Below, one piece after another: positions 46,510 to 56,256 of a DNA stretch of 64,000 nt (positions are counted from its first letter, which is position 1; each line of letters starts with the position of its first letter). A program made the translations under genes and the position numbers. Below the pieces are notes generated by a model. It saw only the letters and a program-made list of their open reading frames with translations, did not search any database and was not told the DNA's origin. Origin of the DNA: Chloracidobacterium sp. (GTDB taxonomy: Bacteria; Acidobacteriota; Blastocatellia; Chloracidobacteriales; Chloracidobacteriaceae); assembly GCA_025057975.1 (NCBI GenBank), contig JANWUV010000008.1, forward strand, positions 62,001 through 126,000, read 5' to 3'.

Positions 46510-48018
46510 ATGACCACTCGCTACATACTCGCACTGGACCAAGGGACGACCAGTTCGCGCGCGATTGTGTTTGACCACGACGGCCGGATTGCGGCGCTGG
46601 CGCAGCGCCCATTTGAGCAACTCTTCCCACAGCCCGGTTGGGTCGAGCACCGCCCAGAAGACATTTGGAACTCGCAAATCGGCGCGGCGCGCGAAGCGCT
46701 GCGAATGGCCGGCGTGACGGCGGCGGAAGTAGCCGCCGTCGGCGTCGCCAATCAGCGCGAAACCACGCTGGTCTGGGATCGAACGACCGGCGAGCCAGTC
46801 GGCAACGCCATCGTCTGGCAGTGTCGGCGGACGGCCGCCCGCTGCGACGCCCTGCGCCAAACGGCGGCGGCCGAGACTATTCAGGCGAAAACCGGCCTTG
46901 TTGTGGACGCCTACTTTTCGGCGAGCAAAATCGAGTGGATGCTGGAGAACATCCCCGGCGCGCGGCAGCGGGCCGAAGCCGGCGATCTGGCTTTCGGCAC
47001 AGTGGACACGTGGTTGGTGTGGCAGTTGACCGGCGGGCGCGCGCACGTGACGGATGTGACCAACGCCGCCCGGACGATGCTGTTCAACATCCACGAACTA
47101 ACCTGGGACGCCGACCTGTGCGCGCTGTTTTCCGTTCCGATGGCAATGCTGCCGCAGGTGACGCCGTCAAGCGGTGTGGTGGGTGAGACCACCCCAGAGT
47201 GGTTCGGTGCGGCGCTGCCGATTGCCGGAATCGCCGGCGACCAGCAGGCGGCGCTGTTTGGGCAGATGTGCTCGCAGATCGGTATGGCCAAAAACACCTA
47301 TGGGACAGGCTGTTTTTTGTTGCTGCACACCGGAACACAGCCTTGCCTATCGCGGCAGTCTTTGCTGTCAACTATTGCGTGGCAGTTGGGTGACGCTCCG
47401 GCCGAGTACGCCTTGGAAGGAAGCGTTTTCATTGCAGGCGCGGCTGTCCAGTGGCTACGCGACGGTTTGCAAATCATCGGTGGTGCGGCTGAAACCGAGG
47501 CTGTCGCTCGTTCAGTGAAAGACACCGACGGCGTGATGTTTGTCCCAGCTTTCGTCGGGTTGGGCGCGCCCTACTGGGACCCACATGCGCGGGGCCTCAT
47601 CACGGGATTGACGCGCGGGACGACGCGGGCGCACCTTGTCCGGGCCGCCTTGGAAGCGATCGCCTACCAGACGCGGGATGTCGTGGAGGCGATGCTGGCG
47701 GACGCACGGCGGTCATTGGGCGCAGGCTTTGCGCTGACGGAACTGCGGGTGGATGGCGGCGCAGCGGCGAATGATTTTCTAATGCAGTTTCAGGCGGATG
47801 TGCTCGGCGTGCCGGTCGTGAGGCCGACAGTGACGGAGACAACGGCGGCCGGCGCGGCGTATTTAGCTGGACTGGGCGTCGGGTTCTGGCGCGACTTGCC
47901 AGAAGTGGGGCGCGTCTGGCGGCGGGAGCGGGTATTTGAACCGACGCCGAACGCACCAGCACGAGACGCCGGTTATGCCGCGTGGCAGGCGGCGGTTCGG
48001 CGGGCGCGGAGTGGATGA
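46510..48018 (+). CDS. glpK: Glycerol kinase
   Basis: Phosphorylates glycerol to glycerol-3-phosphate for lipid synthesis or catabolism. 502 residues from ATG 46510; a TTG at 46492 gives an unsupported extension. FGGY signatures: [54 protein letters not shown], and [19 protein letters not shown]. No glpF or glpD is adjacent. Confidence 0.97.
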   Translation: MTTRYILALDQGTTSSRAIVFDHDGRIAALAQRPFEQLFPQPGWVEHRPEDIWNSQIGAAREALRMAGVTAAEVAAVGVANQRETTLVWDRTTGEPVGNAIVWQCRRTAARCDALRQTAAAETIQAKTGLVVDAYFSASKIEWMLENIPGARQRAEAGDLAFGTVDTWLVWQLTGGRAHVTDVTNAARTMLFNIHELTWDADLCALFSVPMAMLPQVTPSSGVVGETTPEWFGAALPIAGIAGDQQAALFGQMCSQIGMAKNTYGTGCFLLLHTGTQPCLSRQSLLSTIAWQLGDAPAEYALEGSVFIAGAAVQWLRDGLQIIGGAAETEAVARSVKDTDGVMFVPAFVGLGAPYWDPHARGLITGLTRGTTRAHLVRAALEAIAYQTRDVVEAMLADARRSLGAGFALTELRVDGGAAANDFLMQFQADVLGVPVVRPTVTETTAAGAAYLAGLGVGFWRDLPEVGRVWRRERVFEPTPNAPARDAGYAAWQAAVRRARSG

Positions 48019-48198
48019 CGGCGCGTGAATAGTCGAAGCGGGTTTCCCAGTTTTTGGGTGTGTAGGTGATGCTTGGCTGGGCGGCGCATCGGCGGTCGGA
48101 GTCTGCCGGGAGCGGTTCTAGAAGATTCGGACAGGCTCAGGGCTAGAAGACCGAGCGCTCCAAGATGAGGATGCATCTGCAGGGTCTGCGACTGGCGC

Positions 48199-48738
48199 CT
48201 ATAGCAGAAGCGGCGCATAGTTGAATCGGTAGCGTAAGTCGGTTGTGCGCGTCCCAATCGGTCGCGCCGGGACACCGCCGACAATCGTGTACGGCGCTAC
48301 GTCCTGCGTGACGACGGCACCGGCGGCGACAACCGCGCCTTCACCCAGCGTCACGCCAGGCATGATGACGGCGCGGTAGGCAATCCAAACACGGTCGCCG
48401 ATGACGACTTCGCCCCCTTGGTCGGCGAAATCCGGCGACTGCGGATCATGACCGAGGGTGAGAATTGTCGCTTCGGGGCCGATGGAGACATCGCTCCCGG
48501 TACGGATGGCATAGCGCCGCCCGTCAAACAGGCAGCCAAAATTGACGGCGTTACGCGGCCCTAGAAACACCTTGCGTCCATTGAGAAACCGGCAGCCCAT
48601 CTGAACCCACGTCTGCGCACCGCAGCCGCCTAGGTAGGCGCGCAAATACGCCCGGCGAATGTGATGCGATGGGCAATAGGTCAGCCAGTGGTTGTAGAAG
48701 TAACTCAGCAGGCTTCCAGCAAAGACGCGCAACGTCAT
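48199..48738 (-). CDS. Hexapeptide-repeat (LbetaH) acyltransferase
   Basis: A 179-residue O-acyltransferase of the WcaF/maltose-acetyltransferase type. After a short N-terminal helix the hexapeptide repeats run through (V/I)xIGxxxxI steps: VSIGPEATILTLGHD, VVIGDRVWIAYRAVIMPGVTLGEGAVVAAGAVVTQDV, then IVGGVPARPIG. Its ATG 48738 overlaps the gmhA-like stop by four bases, so both belong to one surface-sugar unit. Acceptor unknown. Confidence 0.9.
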   Translation of the reverse strand: MTLRVFAGSLLSYFYNHWLTYCPSHHIRRAYLRAYLGGCGAQTWVQMGCRFLNGRKVFLGPRNAVNFGCLFDGRRYAIRTGSDVSIGPEATILTLGHDPQSPDFADQGGEVVIGDRVWIAYRAVIMPGVTLGEGAVVAAGAVVTQDVAPYTIVGGVPARPIGTRTTDLRYRFNYAPLLL

Positions 48739-49349
48739 AGGTCGTCCCCACAGAAGGCGCGTTCCGCAACCTCGCACAGGATGTGCCCGACTAGAATGTG
48801 CATTTCCTGAATGCGCGGGGTGGCGTCTGAAGGAACGCACAGGCACAGGTCGCACAGAGCAAGCAGCTTTCCGCCGGTGCGTCCCGTGAGGCCGACGACG
48901 GTCAGGCGTTCCTGCCGCGCAACTTCGGCGGCGCGGAGAACGTTGGGACTGTCGCCGCTGGTCGAAATGGCAAGCAGCAGGTCATTGGGACGGCTCAGCG
49001 CGGCAAGCTGGCGGGCGAAAACTTCCGTGTAGCCAAGGTCGTTCGCAACAGCTGTCAGGATTGAAGTATCGGTTGTGAGCGCCACGGCCGGGAGCGGCCG
49101 CCGGTCGCGCCGGAAGCGGCCGACCAGTTCGGCGGCGAGGTGTTGGGCGTCGGCGGCCGAACCGCCGTTGCCGCACAGGAAAATCCGCCCATCGCGGCGC
49201 AGCGTCTCAACGAGTTTGGCGGCGACGGCGGCGATGGTCGGCAACAGCGGAGGCAGGGCGGCGACGACTTCGGCGTGCTCGCGTAAGGCGGCGTCGGCCA
49301 GCGCAGCAGCGGCGACGGTAAGCGGGGGCTGGTCAGCGGAAGGCGACAT
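48735..49349 (-). CDS. gmhA: SIS-domain phosphoheptose isomerase (GmhA-like)
   Basis: A 204-residue SIS protein, normal length for sedoheptulose-7-phosphate isomerase, first step of ADP-heptose synthesis for LPS. Blocks FLCGNGGSAADAQHLAAELVGRF, ALTTDTSILTAVANDLGY and SGDSPNVLRAAEVA match GmhA; the DiaA type is similar but lacks the enzyme context. Its stop overlaps the acyltransferase start (ATGA). The gene at 49443-51023 is on the same strand, 93 bp upstream. Confidence 0.9.
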   Translation of the reverse strand: MSPSADQPPLTVAAAALADAALREHAEVVAALPPLLPTIAAVAAKLVETLRRDGRIFLCGNGGSAADAQHLAAELVGRFRRDRRPLPAVALTTDTSILTAVANDLGYTEVFARQLAALSRPNDLLLAISTSGDSPNVLRAAEVARQERLTVVGLTGRTGGKLLALCDLCLCVPSDATPRIQEMHILVGHILCEVAERAFCGDDL

Positions 49350-49442
49350 AAGGCACGACGCATTAAACTGCCGTAAACGCTAGCAGGCGGCGCAGTGCGG
49401 CGCAACGCAGTGACGGCGCGCCCACCTCGCGCCGTCCGACGC

Positions 49443-51023
49443 CTACTGCCGCCTGAGTTCCACTACCCGCACCTTCGGATACTCGCTTGGAAAATCCATC
49501 ACCCGCAGCGCCTGAAAACCCGGTACGGCGAGCCTCTCAAACCGCTCCGACCGGTAATCGAGCATGACCCACGCCCGTTGGACGGCCGACTCCAAAGGCA
49601 AACGGTCAAGCTGACTGTGGCCGTTCGGCTCGCCGGTCGGTACGGTCTGCGTCGGGTAGACGGCTTCCCCAAGTCCGTAGCGCGGCGCGTAGTAGTTCAA
49701 ACACACATCCACTGCGTCCGGGTCAATCACCACCCGGTCGCCCGGTTGGAGGTTTTGCCGAATGAAGGCCAAGGCCGGACGCAGGTCGCTGTCGCGCGCC
49801 GTCGTCGCGTAGTGGACGCGCGCCCCTTGCCAAAACAAGCCGCCGACGCAAAAACCAATCAGCACAACCCGCAACCATCGCACGCCGATGTCATGCAGCC
49901 CCGCCGCAATGAGGAACCACACGGCGGGCGTGGTGAACATCAGATAACGCCCCAGTTCCATGCCGCCTTTGCGCAGCGACAGGACACTCGCCGCCGACAG
50001 TGGGACAACCAGCAACAGGATGGGCAGCGCCGCACGTACGTCCGTCCGCGCCAACCGCAGGCAACGCCACAGTCCCCAGGCCGCCCACCCGCCAAGAAAC
50101 ACGATGAACAGCACGTTGAACGCCAACGGCTGCTGAAAGAAGCTACGCGGTAGGGCGACGTTTTCCACAAACAGTTTGGTCAACCACTCGCGGACGTGAT
50201 CAAGATACACGGCATGCCCCAGCGTCGTTTCCTGTAGGTAGCCCAGCGCCTGCCAGGCGGCGTCGGCCAGCGTCAGGGGCTTGCGCCACGTTTGTCCGCG
50301 CCGCATTTGCGCGACCATGACCCCCACCCACGGGGCGTAAAGCAGCGCCGTCACAACCTGTACGCCGAGCCAGCGCCGAACTTGACGGCGCGTCCCGGCG
50401 CGGGTCGGGCCGTAAGCGGAAAGCAAAACGTGGAGGTTGAAAACAAGAACGGCCAACGCCGCGAAATAATGGCAATAGAGCGCCGCCAGCGAGCACCAGA
50501 AGTAGACCGCCAGCCCCCGCTCAACACCGGCCTCCCGCCAGAGCGCGTAGCCGTGCGTCGCGCCCAAGACCAGCGCCGTCACCGGCGCATACATCCGCGC
50601 TTCCTGCGCAAAGAAAATCTGGTGCGCCGAAACAGCCATCAGCAGCGTCGTCGTCAGCGCCGCGCCGCCGCCGTAGCGCGGCGCAATCAGGCGAAACGCG
50701 GAGACGAGCGCCGCAATGCTTGCCGCGACGGACAACGACCGAACAGCCGCCGCGCCGTCGCCGAAGAGTCGCATCCACGCCTTCAAAACAACATAAAACA
50801 GCGGCGGGTGAACGTCCGCCGCTGCGCACCGGACAATCTCAGTGAGCGACTTGCGCGCCACGTCAATTGAATACAGCTCATCCAGCCAGAGGTTTTGCGT
50901 CTCAATGCCCCACAGCCGCAACCCAACCGCCAGCGGCAAAACGCCAAACCAAAACACTCGGCTCGTCCAGTCCCCAACCCTGGCGGCCGGTTCGGCGTGG
51001 GCGGCGACGGCGTGCGCACTCAC
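49443..51023 (-). CDS. Polytopic glycosyltransferase (GT39/ArnT-like)
   Basis: A 526-residue membrane glycosyltransferase using a polyprenyl-phosphate sugar donor. The first periplasmic loop has the metal-site motif NLWLDELYSID and later HPPLFYVVL, both typical of the GT-C type; about ten membrane helices follow and a soluble C-terminal region. Start GTG 51023, six bases after the radical SAM stop, so cotranscribed with it. Acceptor unknown. Confidence 0.88.
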   Translation of the reverse strand: MSAHAVAAHAEPAARVGDWTSRVFWFGVLPLAVGLRLWGIETQNLWLDELYSIDVARKSLTEIVRCAAADVHPPLFYVVLKAWMRLFGDGAAAVRSLSVAASIAALVSAFRLIAPRYGGGAALTTTLLMAVSAHQIFFAQEARMYAPVTALVLGATHGYALWREAGVERGLAVYFWCSLAALYCHYFAALAVLVFNLHVLLSAYGPTRAGTRRQVRRWLGVQVVTALLYAPWVGVMVAQMRRGQTWRKPLTLADAAWQALGYLQETTLGHAVYLDHVREWLTKLFVENVALPRSFFQQPLAFNVLFIVFLGGWAAWGLWRCLRLARTDVRAALPILLLVVPLSAASVLSLRKGGMELGRYLMFTTPAVWFLIAAGLHDIGVRWLRVVLIGFCVGGLFWQGARVHYATTARDSDLRPALAFIRQNLQPGDRVVIDPDAVDVCLNYYAPRYGLGEAVYPTQTVPTGEPNGHSQLDRLPLESAVQRAWVMLDYRSERFERLAVPGFQALRVMDFPSEYPKVRVVELRRQ

Positions 51024-51029
51024 GGAGCG

Positions 51030-52142
51030 TCACACAAAGTTGGGGTTGTTGCTCGGATGGCGCAGCGTCCAGAGCATTTTGTTGATGGGATGGCAGCGGC
51101 AAATCGGCTGGCACTCGTCTACGTTGATGGCGGCGATGACTTGCCGCCGTCGCTCGCCTTCCCAGATTTCCTTGAAGGTCTGTTTGCTGAGATCGCCAAG
51201 GCAGAATTCTTCTTGGCCGCGCGTCTGCGAGCAGTAATACACCTTCTTGTTGGCTTCAATCACCGGAAAGAACGTGGCGTAGCATTTCCGATAGGCGCTG
51301 CGCTCCAAATCCGGCGACAGAACGCCGGCGAATTGATCCTCCTTGACGAAGACGCGAAACGTCTCGGTCTCGTACATTTGCTTGGCGGCGCGGGCGCGAT
51401 AGAGCGCGTCAAGGTAAAAATCGCGGTCGTAAAACTCGCTGGATGACTTCGGGTGCAGGATGACCGGCTTGATCTGGAAGTAGTCAATGCCGGTTTCCCG
51501 GACGCGCCGCGCAGCCTCCTCGACTTCCGCGAGGTTTGTTGGCTCAACGGCAATTTGCGCGCCAATCTGCACTTTTGAACCCTGCCGACGCTTTTCCTCC
51601 GCCAAGGTGGTCAGATTGCCGAGCACTTTCTCGAAGTCATTGACCTTGTGAATTTTCTCGCGAGTTTCAGGCGTACCGGCGTTGAGCGAGATACGAATCC
51701 ACGTGCAATGCCGGACGACCACTTTGGCTTTTTCCGGCGTCAGTAGGCCGCCATGCGTAATTATCGCCGATTCCACTCCTTTGTGGGCGGTGTATTCGAC
51801 AAACTCCATGAAGTTTGGGTTGACGAACGGCTCGCCGCTCCCCGAAAAAATCATGCTCTTCGTACCGAGCGTGACGAGTTCATCCAGCAGCGTCCGGTAG
51901 AACGGGAGCGGCATGATGCTCGCGTCCGGGTTGGCTTTCTTGGATTTGTCGTCGCCTTTGTGCGAGCCGAAATAACCGCCGTGCATGCACCACGTACAGA
52001 AGTGGTTGCAGATGGTTGAGGGACTAAGTTCCATCGTAATCGGGTAGACGTTCTTGCCCTGCCACCAGGCATACATCACGTCCATGTGCGTGAAAAGTTT
52101 GAGAGGCGAGAAAACATCCGTTTTGAGGTCAGGTTGGTGCAT
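51030..52142 (-). CDS. Radical SAM protein with SPASM-type C-terminus
   Basis: A 370-residue radical SAM enzyme from ATG 52142. The cluster motif CxxxCxxC is CNHFCTWC. GSGEPFVNP is the SAM-binding GGE-like strand (Ser replaces Gly), and RISLNAGT follows. The C-terminus has a SPASM-like Cys set (KCYATFFPVIEANKKVYYCSQ, EEFCLGDL, CQPICRC), suggesting auxiliary FeS clusters. Operon with a GT39-like enzyme; substrate could be a carbohydrate or peptide. Longer starts to 52358 have no supporting family similarity. Confidence 0.9.
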   Translation of the reverse strand: MHQPDLKTDVFSPLKLFTHMDVMYAWWQGKNVYPITMELSPSTICNHFCTWCMHGGYFGSHKGDDKSKKANPDASIMPLPFYRTLLDELVTLGTKSMIFSGSGEPFVNPNFMEFVEYTAHKGVESAIITHGGLLTPEKAKVVVRHCTWIRISLNAGTPETREKIHKVNDFEKVLGNLTTLAEEKRRQGSKVQIGAQIAVEPTNLAEVEEAARRVRETGIDYFQIKPVILHPKSSSEFYDRDFYLDALYRARAAKQMYETETFRVFVKEDQFAGVLSPDLERSAYRKCYATFFPVIEANKKVYYCSQTRGQEEFCLGDLSKQTFKEIWEGERRRQVIAAINVDECQPICRCHPINKMLWTLRHPSNNPNFV

Positions 52143-52359
52143 GGCCGGGTGGTGTTCCTTCCGTGTTGAGCAAGCGAGCAAGCGTGTGAATTCGCACGCA
52201 TCATTTGGAGCAGCCGCCAGGCATGTCAAGTCGCGTCTGTGGGCGGCCGCTGAAACCGAACCACGCCGACCACCGGAAAAGCCATACGGCATGGAAGAAA
52301 ATCGCCGGCTGCCGCGTCTAATAGGGTCAAAAGTCATGTTCTGAGGAAGCTCCCCCAAC

Positions 52360-52974
52360 GTGAACGCCGAAGACCTGTCCCTTGCCGTCCCCGTTGGTTG
52401 CCTGTCGCCGCCGCCGGAGATGACCGTCGGCGTTTCGTACGCGCTGCTTGAAGACTGTCGGCGCGGCGACGTTGAGGCTTTTCACCGGCTTTTCCTCATT
52501 TGCAAAGACCGGGTGTACAACATCGCCTACCGCTTCGCCGGCAATGAAGCCGAAGCGGGCGACATCACCCAGCGCGTGTTCGTCAAGCTCTTTACCGAGC
52601 TTCGTCGGTTTCGGCAGGACGCGCAGTTTTCCACTTGGCTGTACCGATTGGTTGTCAACGCCTGCCTGGACGAATACCGCCGGCGACGACGTTTCACACC
52701 GTTGGAAGCCCTGTCGCAACCGGCCGCCGCGACGGAAGCGAACTTGGAAAGCCGGATTCTGCGCGCTGAACTCCACCAAGCGGTCTGGCAGGCCGTCGCC
52801 GAATTGTCGCCGAAACTCCGCCTCCCAGTCGTTCTCAAGTACGTCGAAGGACTTTCCTACGAAGACATTGCCGCCGCGCTCGGTTGCTCGAAGGGCACCG
52901 TGGCGTCACGGCTCAACCGCGCCCACCGCGCACTGGCCGGCAAACTGGCCCATCTGCGTCATGTTCTGGATTAG
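52360..52974 (+). CDS. ECF-type RNA polymerase sigma factor
   Basis: A 204-residue sigma factor (GTG 52360; 184 if ATG 52420 is used). Region 2 (DITQRVFVKLFTELRRF, FSTWLYRLVVNACLDEYRRR) and region 4 with a helix-turn-helix (YEDIAAALGCSKGTVASRLNRAHR) are clear. Its 3' end overlaps the start of the anti-sigma gene by 14 bp, so the two are coupled. It is expected to transcribe its own operon, including the peroxidase and cytochrome genes downstream. Confidence 0.95.
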   Translation: MNAEDLSLAVPVGCLSPPPEMTVGVSYALLEDCRRGDVEAFHRLFLICKDRVYNIAYRFAGNEAEAGDITQRVFVKLFTELRRFRQDAQFSTWLYRLVVNACLDEYRRRRRFTPLEALSQPAAATEANLESRILRAELHQAVWQAVAELSPKLRLPVVLKYVEGLSYEDIAAALGCSKGTVASRLNRAHRALAGKLAHLRHVLD

Positions 52975-53905
52975 TTCGATACTTACGCGCTTGCTGCGGC
53001 GCGACGCGCGGCATGTCGCCCATCTGCTGACGGCCTACGTCCACCACGAACTTGCGCCGCGTCAAGCCGAGCGCGTTCGTCGCCATCTGTCGCAGTGTCC
53101 GGCATGCGCCGAAGCGTACAACGCCGTCCGCGCCGTCGCTGCGTCCGCTGAAGCGCCGGTACGCCGCGCTGCGCCGAACGCGCTCTGGCCGGCGATCGCC
53201 AAACAGTTGACCAGGGCTGACGCGGCGGAGCAACCCGTACGGCGGATGGTGCAATGGCCGGCCTTCGCCGCCGTCGCCGTGATGTTCCTCGTCGGCGGGG
53301 TCTGGTGGTGGGAGCACACAGCCGACGAACAGAAGCCGGAAACATTGCGTGTGTATCCGGCGTGCGGGCCGCAAACCACGCTTGAACTGGCGGCGCGCGA
53401 CCTGCACCGCGACTGGGCCGCCGGTACGCTTCGGTTCGAGATTGAAACCGACCAGCCGCCGGCGCTGACCGACTGGCTGCGGCGAACGGCAGGACTGGAC
53501 GTGCCGTTGACCGACCTCCCACCCGGCGTCCCGGCCGCTGTTCCGGCGCGCGCCTGTCCCAAGGGCGCCAAGCGCGTCACTGTCGGCGACCGGCGCGGCG
53601 TCATGGTGGGGTACATCTTGGACGGCGCCCCCGTCACGCTCCTCGTCACGCCTGCCGCCGAGTCGCCTGGCGTTGCTCAAGCTGCACAGATGATGAACGG
53701 TTTTGTGTATCGCGCCGACCTACAGGCGCAATTGACGTGGCTGACGTGGACGCGCGACGGACAGACCTACGCGCTGGTGTCTTCCCTGTCCGTCGGCGCG
53801 CAAAGTTGCCTGATTTGTCACCAGCGCGATGAGCGCCGCCGCCAGATCGCCAAGTTGGGCGACCTGACGACGGCGGAGACCACGTTTGGGGAGAAACGGC
53901 GATGA
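52961..53905 (+). CDS. Anti-sigma factor with zinc finger, membrane helix and periplasmic CxxCH haem motif
   Basis: A 314-residue membrane anti-sigma factor. The N-terminal zf-HC2 anti-sigma motif is His42-x3-Cys46-x2-Cys49 (HLSQCPAC). One membrane helix (97-117) follows, then a periplasmic domain of about 190 residues ending with Cys283-x-x-Cys286-His287 (CLICH), the covalent c-haem attachment motif. ATG 52961 overlaps the sigma gene; its stop overlaps the peroxidase start (ATGA). A haem on the sensor side suggests redox, oxidant or NO sensing; zinc and haem are inferred from motifs. An earlier frame start gives only an overlap with the sigma gene. Confidence 0.9.
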   Translation: MFWISSILTRLLRRDARHVAHLLTAYVHHELAPRQAERVRRHLSQCPACAEAYNAVRAVAASAEAPVRRAAPNALWPAIAKQLTRADAAEQPVRRMVQWPAFAAVAVMFLVGGVWWWEHTADEQKPETLRVYPACGPQTTLELAARDLHRDWAAGTLRFEIETDQPPALTDWLRRTAGLDVPLTDLPPGVPAAVPARACPKGAKRVTVGDRRGVMVGYILDGAPVTLLVTPAAESPGVAQAAQMMNGFVYRADLQAQLTWLTWTRDGQTYALVSSLSVGAQSCLICHQRDERRRQIAKLGDLTTAETTFGEKRR

Positions 53906-55068
53906 GCAAGAAACGTTTGCGTCAGTGTTCGGCGCTGCTGTTCGGCGTCGGTCTGTTTGTGTGGTGGGTGGCGGCGTCCGCGCCGTCTCCTGCGGAGCAG
54001 GGGCGGCGGCCGCCGGTTTCCATCCCGCGTGGGTTGCCGGCCGATTTCTGGGAGGCGCTCATTCCGGAGGACAACCCGATCACTGAAGAGAAAATCGCCC
54101 TTGGACGTGATTTGTTCTTCGACAAGCGGCTCTCCGCCGACGACTCCATCAGTTGCGCTGTCTGCCACGATCCGGCGTTGGCGTTTACCGACGGCAAGCC
54201 GGTGGCGGAAGGCATCGGCGGCAAACGCGGCGCGCGCAATACGCCGACGGTGCTTAACGCGATGTTTTACAGCGAACAGTTCTGGGACGGCCGCGCCGCC
54301 ACCCTCGAAGAGCAGGCGCTCCAACCCATCGTCAACCCGCTGGAAATGGGCATGCCGTCGGTGGAAGCCGTTACAAACAAGCTCAAGGGCATTCCCGAAT
54401 ACGCAGCCCGGTTCCAGAAAGTGTTCGGACGGCCGATCAACGCCGCCGATATTGCGCGCGCCATCGCCGCCTTTGAGCGCGCGCAACTGTCCGGCGACGC
54501 GCCGTTTGATCGCTTCATTGCCGGCGACAAGCAAGCCATCAGCGAAGCCGCCCAGCGAGGCTGGCAGTTGTTTCAGGGCAAGGCGCGGTGTCTGACCTGT
54601 CACGGCTTTAATCCCACCGCGCCGTTCTTCACCGATTTCCAGTACCACAACATCGGGGTCGGCATGCGCGCGACGCACAACTTTGAGTCGCTGGCGCGCT
54701 CCGTGCAGCGGCTGGCGCAGCAGGGCAAGCTCACCCCGCAGGAGATTGACCGGCTGGCCTTGACCGAAGGCTTCTCCGAACTCGGCCGCTTCCTGACCAC
54801 GCGCCAGCCGAAGGATTTGGGCGCGTTCAAAACGCCGGGGCTGCGTGATGTCGCCCTGACGGCGCCGTACATGCACGACGGCAGCCTGAAGACGCTGCGT
54901 GAGGTCATTGAGTTTTACAACCGGGGCGGCGAACCCAATCCGAACCTCGACGGCGGCATTGTTCCGTTGAACTTGTCCGAACAGGAAATGGCCGACTTGG
55001 AGGCGTTTTTAGAAACCCTGACCGGTGACGCCGCCCGCCGCGCCGCCGCGCCGGCGACCCGTCCCTGA
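53902..55068 (+). CDS. Dihaem cytochrome c peroxidase (CcpA/MauG family)
   Basis: A 388-residue periplasmic dihaem protein. Signal sequence (about 1-30). Haem motifs CAVCH (Cys85-His89) and CLTCH (Cys230-His234). Family blocks: LGRDLFFDKRLS, ARNTPTVLNAMFYSEQFWDGR, LGAFKTPGLRDVALTAPYMHDGSLKTL (axial Met region). It probably reduces hydrogen peroxide or oxidises a protein residue. ATG 53902 is coupled to the anti-sigma stop, so the peroxidase belongs to the sigma regulon. Confidence 0.95.
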   Translation: MSKKRLRQCSALLFGVGLFVWWVAASAPSPAEQGRRPPVSIPRGLPADFWEALIPEDNPITEEKIALGRDLFFDKRLSADDSISCAVCHDPALAFTDGKPVAEGIGGKRGARNTPTVLNAMFYSEQFWDGRAATLEEQALQPIVNPLEMGMPSVEAVTNKLKGIPEYAARFQKVFGRPINAADIARAIAAFERAQLSGDAPFDRFIAGDKQAISEAAQRGWQLFQGKARCLTCHGFNPTAPFFTDFQYHNIGVGMRATHNFESLARSVQRLAQQGKLTPQEIDRLALTEGFSELGRFLTTRQPKDLGAFKTPGLRDVALTAPYMHDGSLKTLREVIEFYNRGGEPNPNLDGGIVPLNLSEQEMADLEAFLETLTGDAARRAAAPATRP

Positions 55069-55100
55069 CAGCCACTTCACCAAACACAGGAGGAACCGTC

Positions 55101-56222
55101 ATGCTGTACCTCAAATGGAAAGCGCGTGAGGAACGCTATCGCGCCGAACGGACGGACTTCTTCGCCGCCCTGAAGCGACTTGACCGCCGTTCTTTTGTCA
55201 AAATTGCCGCGTTGGCCGGTGGTTACGCAGCGGCGCGCGGACTGGCCCCACATTCGTTTCAACTTGTGGATGTCGTCCGAGCGGCTGAGTCGGACAAGCC
55301 GGCCTTCCGCTTTGCGTACATTTCGGACACCCACCTCTACGAACGGACGCTCAACGAACGCTTTGTCAAAGCCGCCATGCGCGCCGTCGAAGACGTTAAC
55401 GCGCTTGATCCGCAGCCCGATTTTGTGCTGTTCGGGGGCGACTTGGCGCAACTCGGCAAGCCCGGCGAACTCGAACTCGGCAAGCAAATTCTCGCCGAAC
55501 TCAAAGCGCCGGTGAAAATGATTGTCGGCGAGCACGACTGGTTTCTCGACATGGGGGACAAGTGGAAGGAACTGTTCGGGCCGCCCCAGTATTCGTTTGA
55601 CCACAAGGGCGTTCACTTCATCGTTTTGATGAGCGTCAACGAGAAGGACTTCTGGACGGCGCGCAAGATGACGCCCGAAGAGCGTATGCAAACCGTCGCC
55701 GGTTTGGACAACGCTCTGCAAAGCCGCTTTGAAGTCGGCGCGGAGGGACGCGCGTGGCTGGCGAAGGATTTGGCGACCGTTCCGAAGGATCGTCCGATCA
55801 TCGTCTTTTCGCACTCGCCGCTTTACAAGTACTACCGTCCGTGGAACTTCTGGACGGAAGACGCCGAGGAGGTGCAAGCGTTGCTGGCGCCGTTCAAGTC
55901 GGTGACGGTCATTCACGGCCACACCCACCAAATGCTGACGAATCGCATCAAGAACATCCACTTCCACGGCATGCTGTCCACGGCGTGGCCGTGGCCGTAC
56001 GCCCCGGAGGGACTGCCGAAGCTGACTGTCCAGATGGATCGGGCTGATCCGTTCGATGAGGCCGACGGGACGGGTCACGGGGTCATTGACGCGCTTCAGG
56101 GCGGCTACGTTGACGCGCACTACACGCTTTGGAGTCGGAACCCGATCAAGGTCGCCAAGGCGTATCTGGAGTCGTGGGGGAAAACGGCCGTTCCGCCCGT
56201 CCCACAGTTTCCGTCCTATTGA
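55101..56222 (+). CDS. Tat-exported calcineurin-like metallophosphoesterase
   Basis: A 373-residue protein. Tat signal DRRSFVKIAALAGGYAAA (residues 28-46) then metallophosphoesterase motifs: SDTHLY, FGGDLAQ, GEHDW (usually GNHE/D), SHSPLY and GHTHQ, giving a two-metal site. GGAGG precedes ATG 55101, 32 bp after the peroxidase. Substrate could be a phosphoester or a non-phosphate ligand; the link with cytochromes suggests a periplasmic redox or haem-stress process. Confidence 0.93.
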   Translation: MLYLKWKAREERYRAERTDFFAALKRLDRRSFVKIAALAGGYAAARGLAPHSFQLVDVVRAAESDKPAFRFAYISDTHLYERTLNERFVKAAMRAVEDVNALDPQPDFVLFGGDLAQLGKPGELELGKQILAELKAPVKMIVGEHDWFLDMGDKWKELFGPPQYSFDHKGVHFIVLMSVNEKDFWTARKMTPEERMQTVAGLDNALQSRFEVGAEGRAWLAKDLATVPKDRPIIVFSHSPLYKYYRPWNFWTEDAEEVQALLAPFKSVTVIHGHTHQMLTNRIKNIHFHGMLSTAWPWPYAPEGLPKLTVQMDRADPFDEADGTGHGVIDALQGGYVDAHYTLWSRNPIKVAKAYLESWGKTAVPPVPQFPSY

Positions 56223-56256
56223 GCCGATTGAGCCAAAACCTGCGAGGAAGAAGCTT

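Noticed and set aside
52448-52960. N-terminal extension of the anti-sigma frame
   Set aside because: Overlaps the sigma factor in another frame and is Arg/Ser-rich; ATG 52961 directly precedes the zinc-finger region.
56056-56256. N-terminal extension of the monohaem cytochrome frame
   Set aside because: This stretch is inside the phosphoesterase gene; the signal peptide and ribosome-binding site place the start at 56257.
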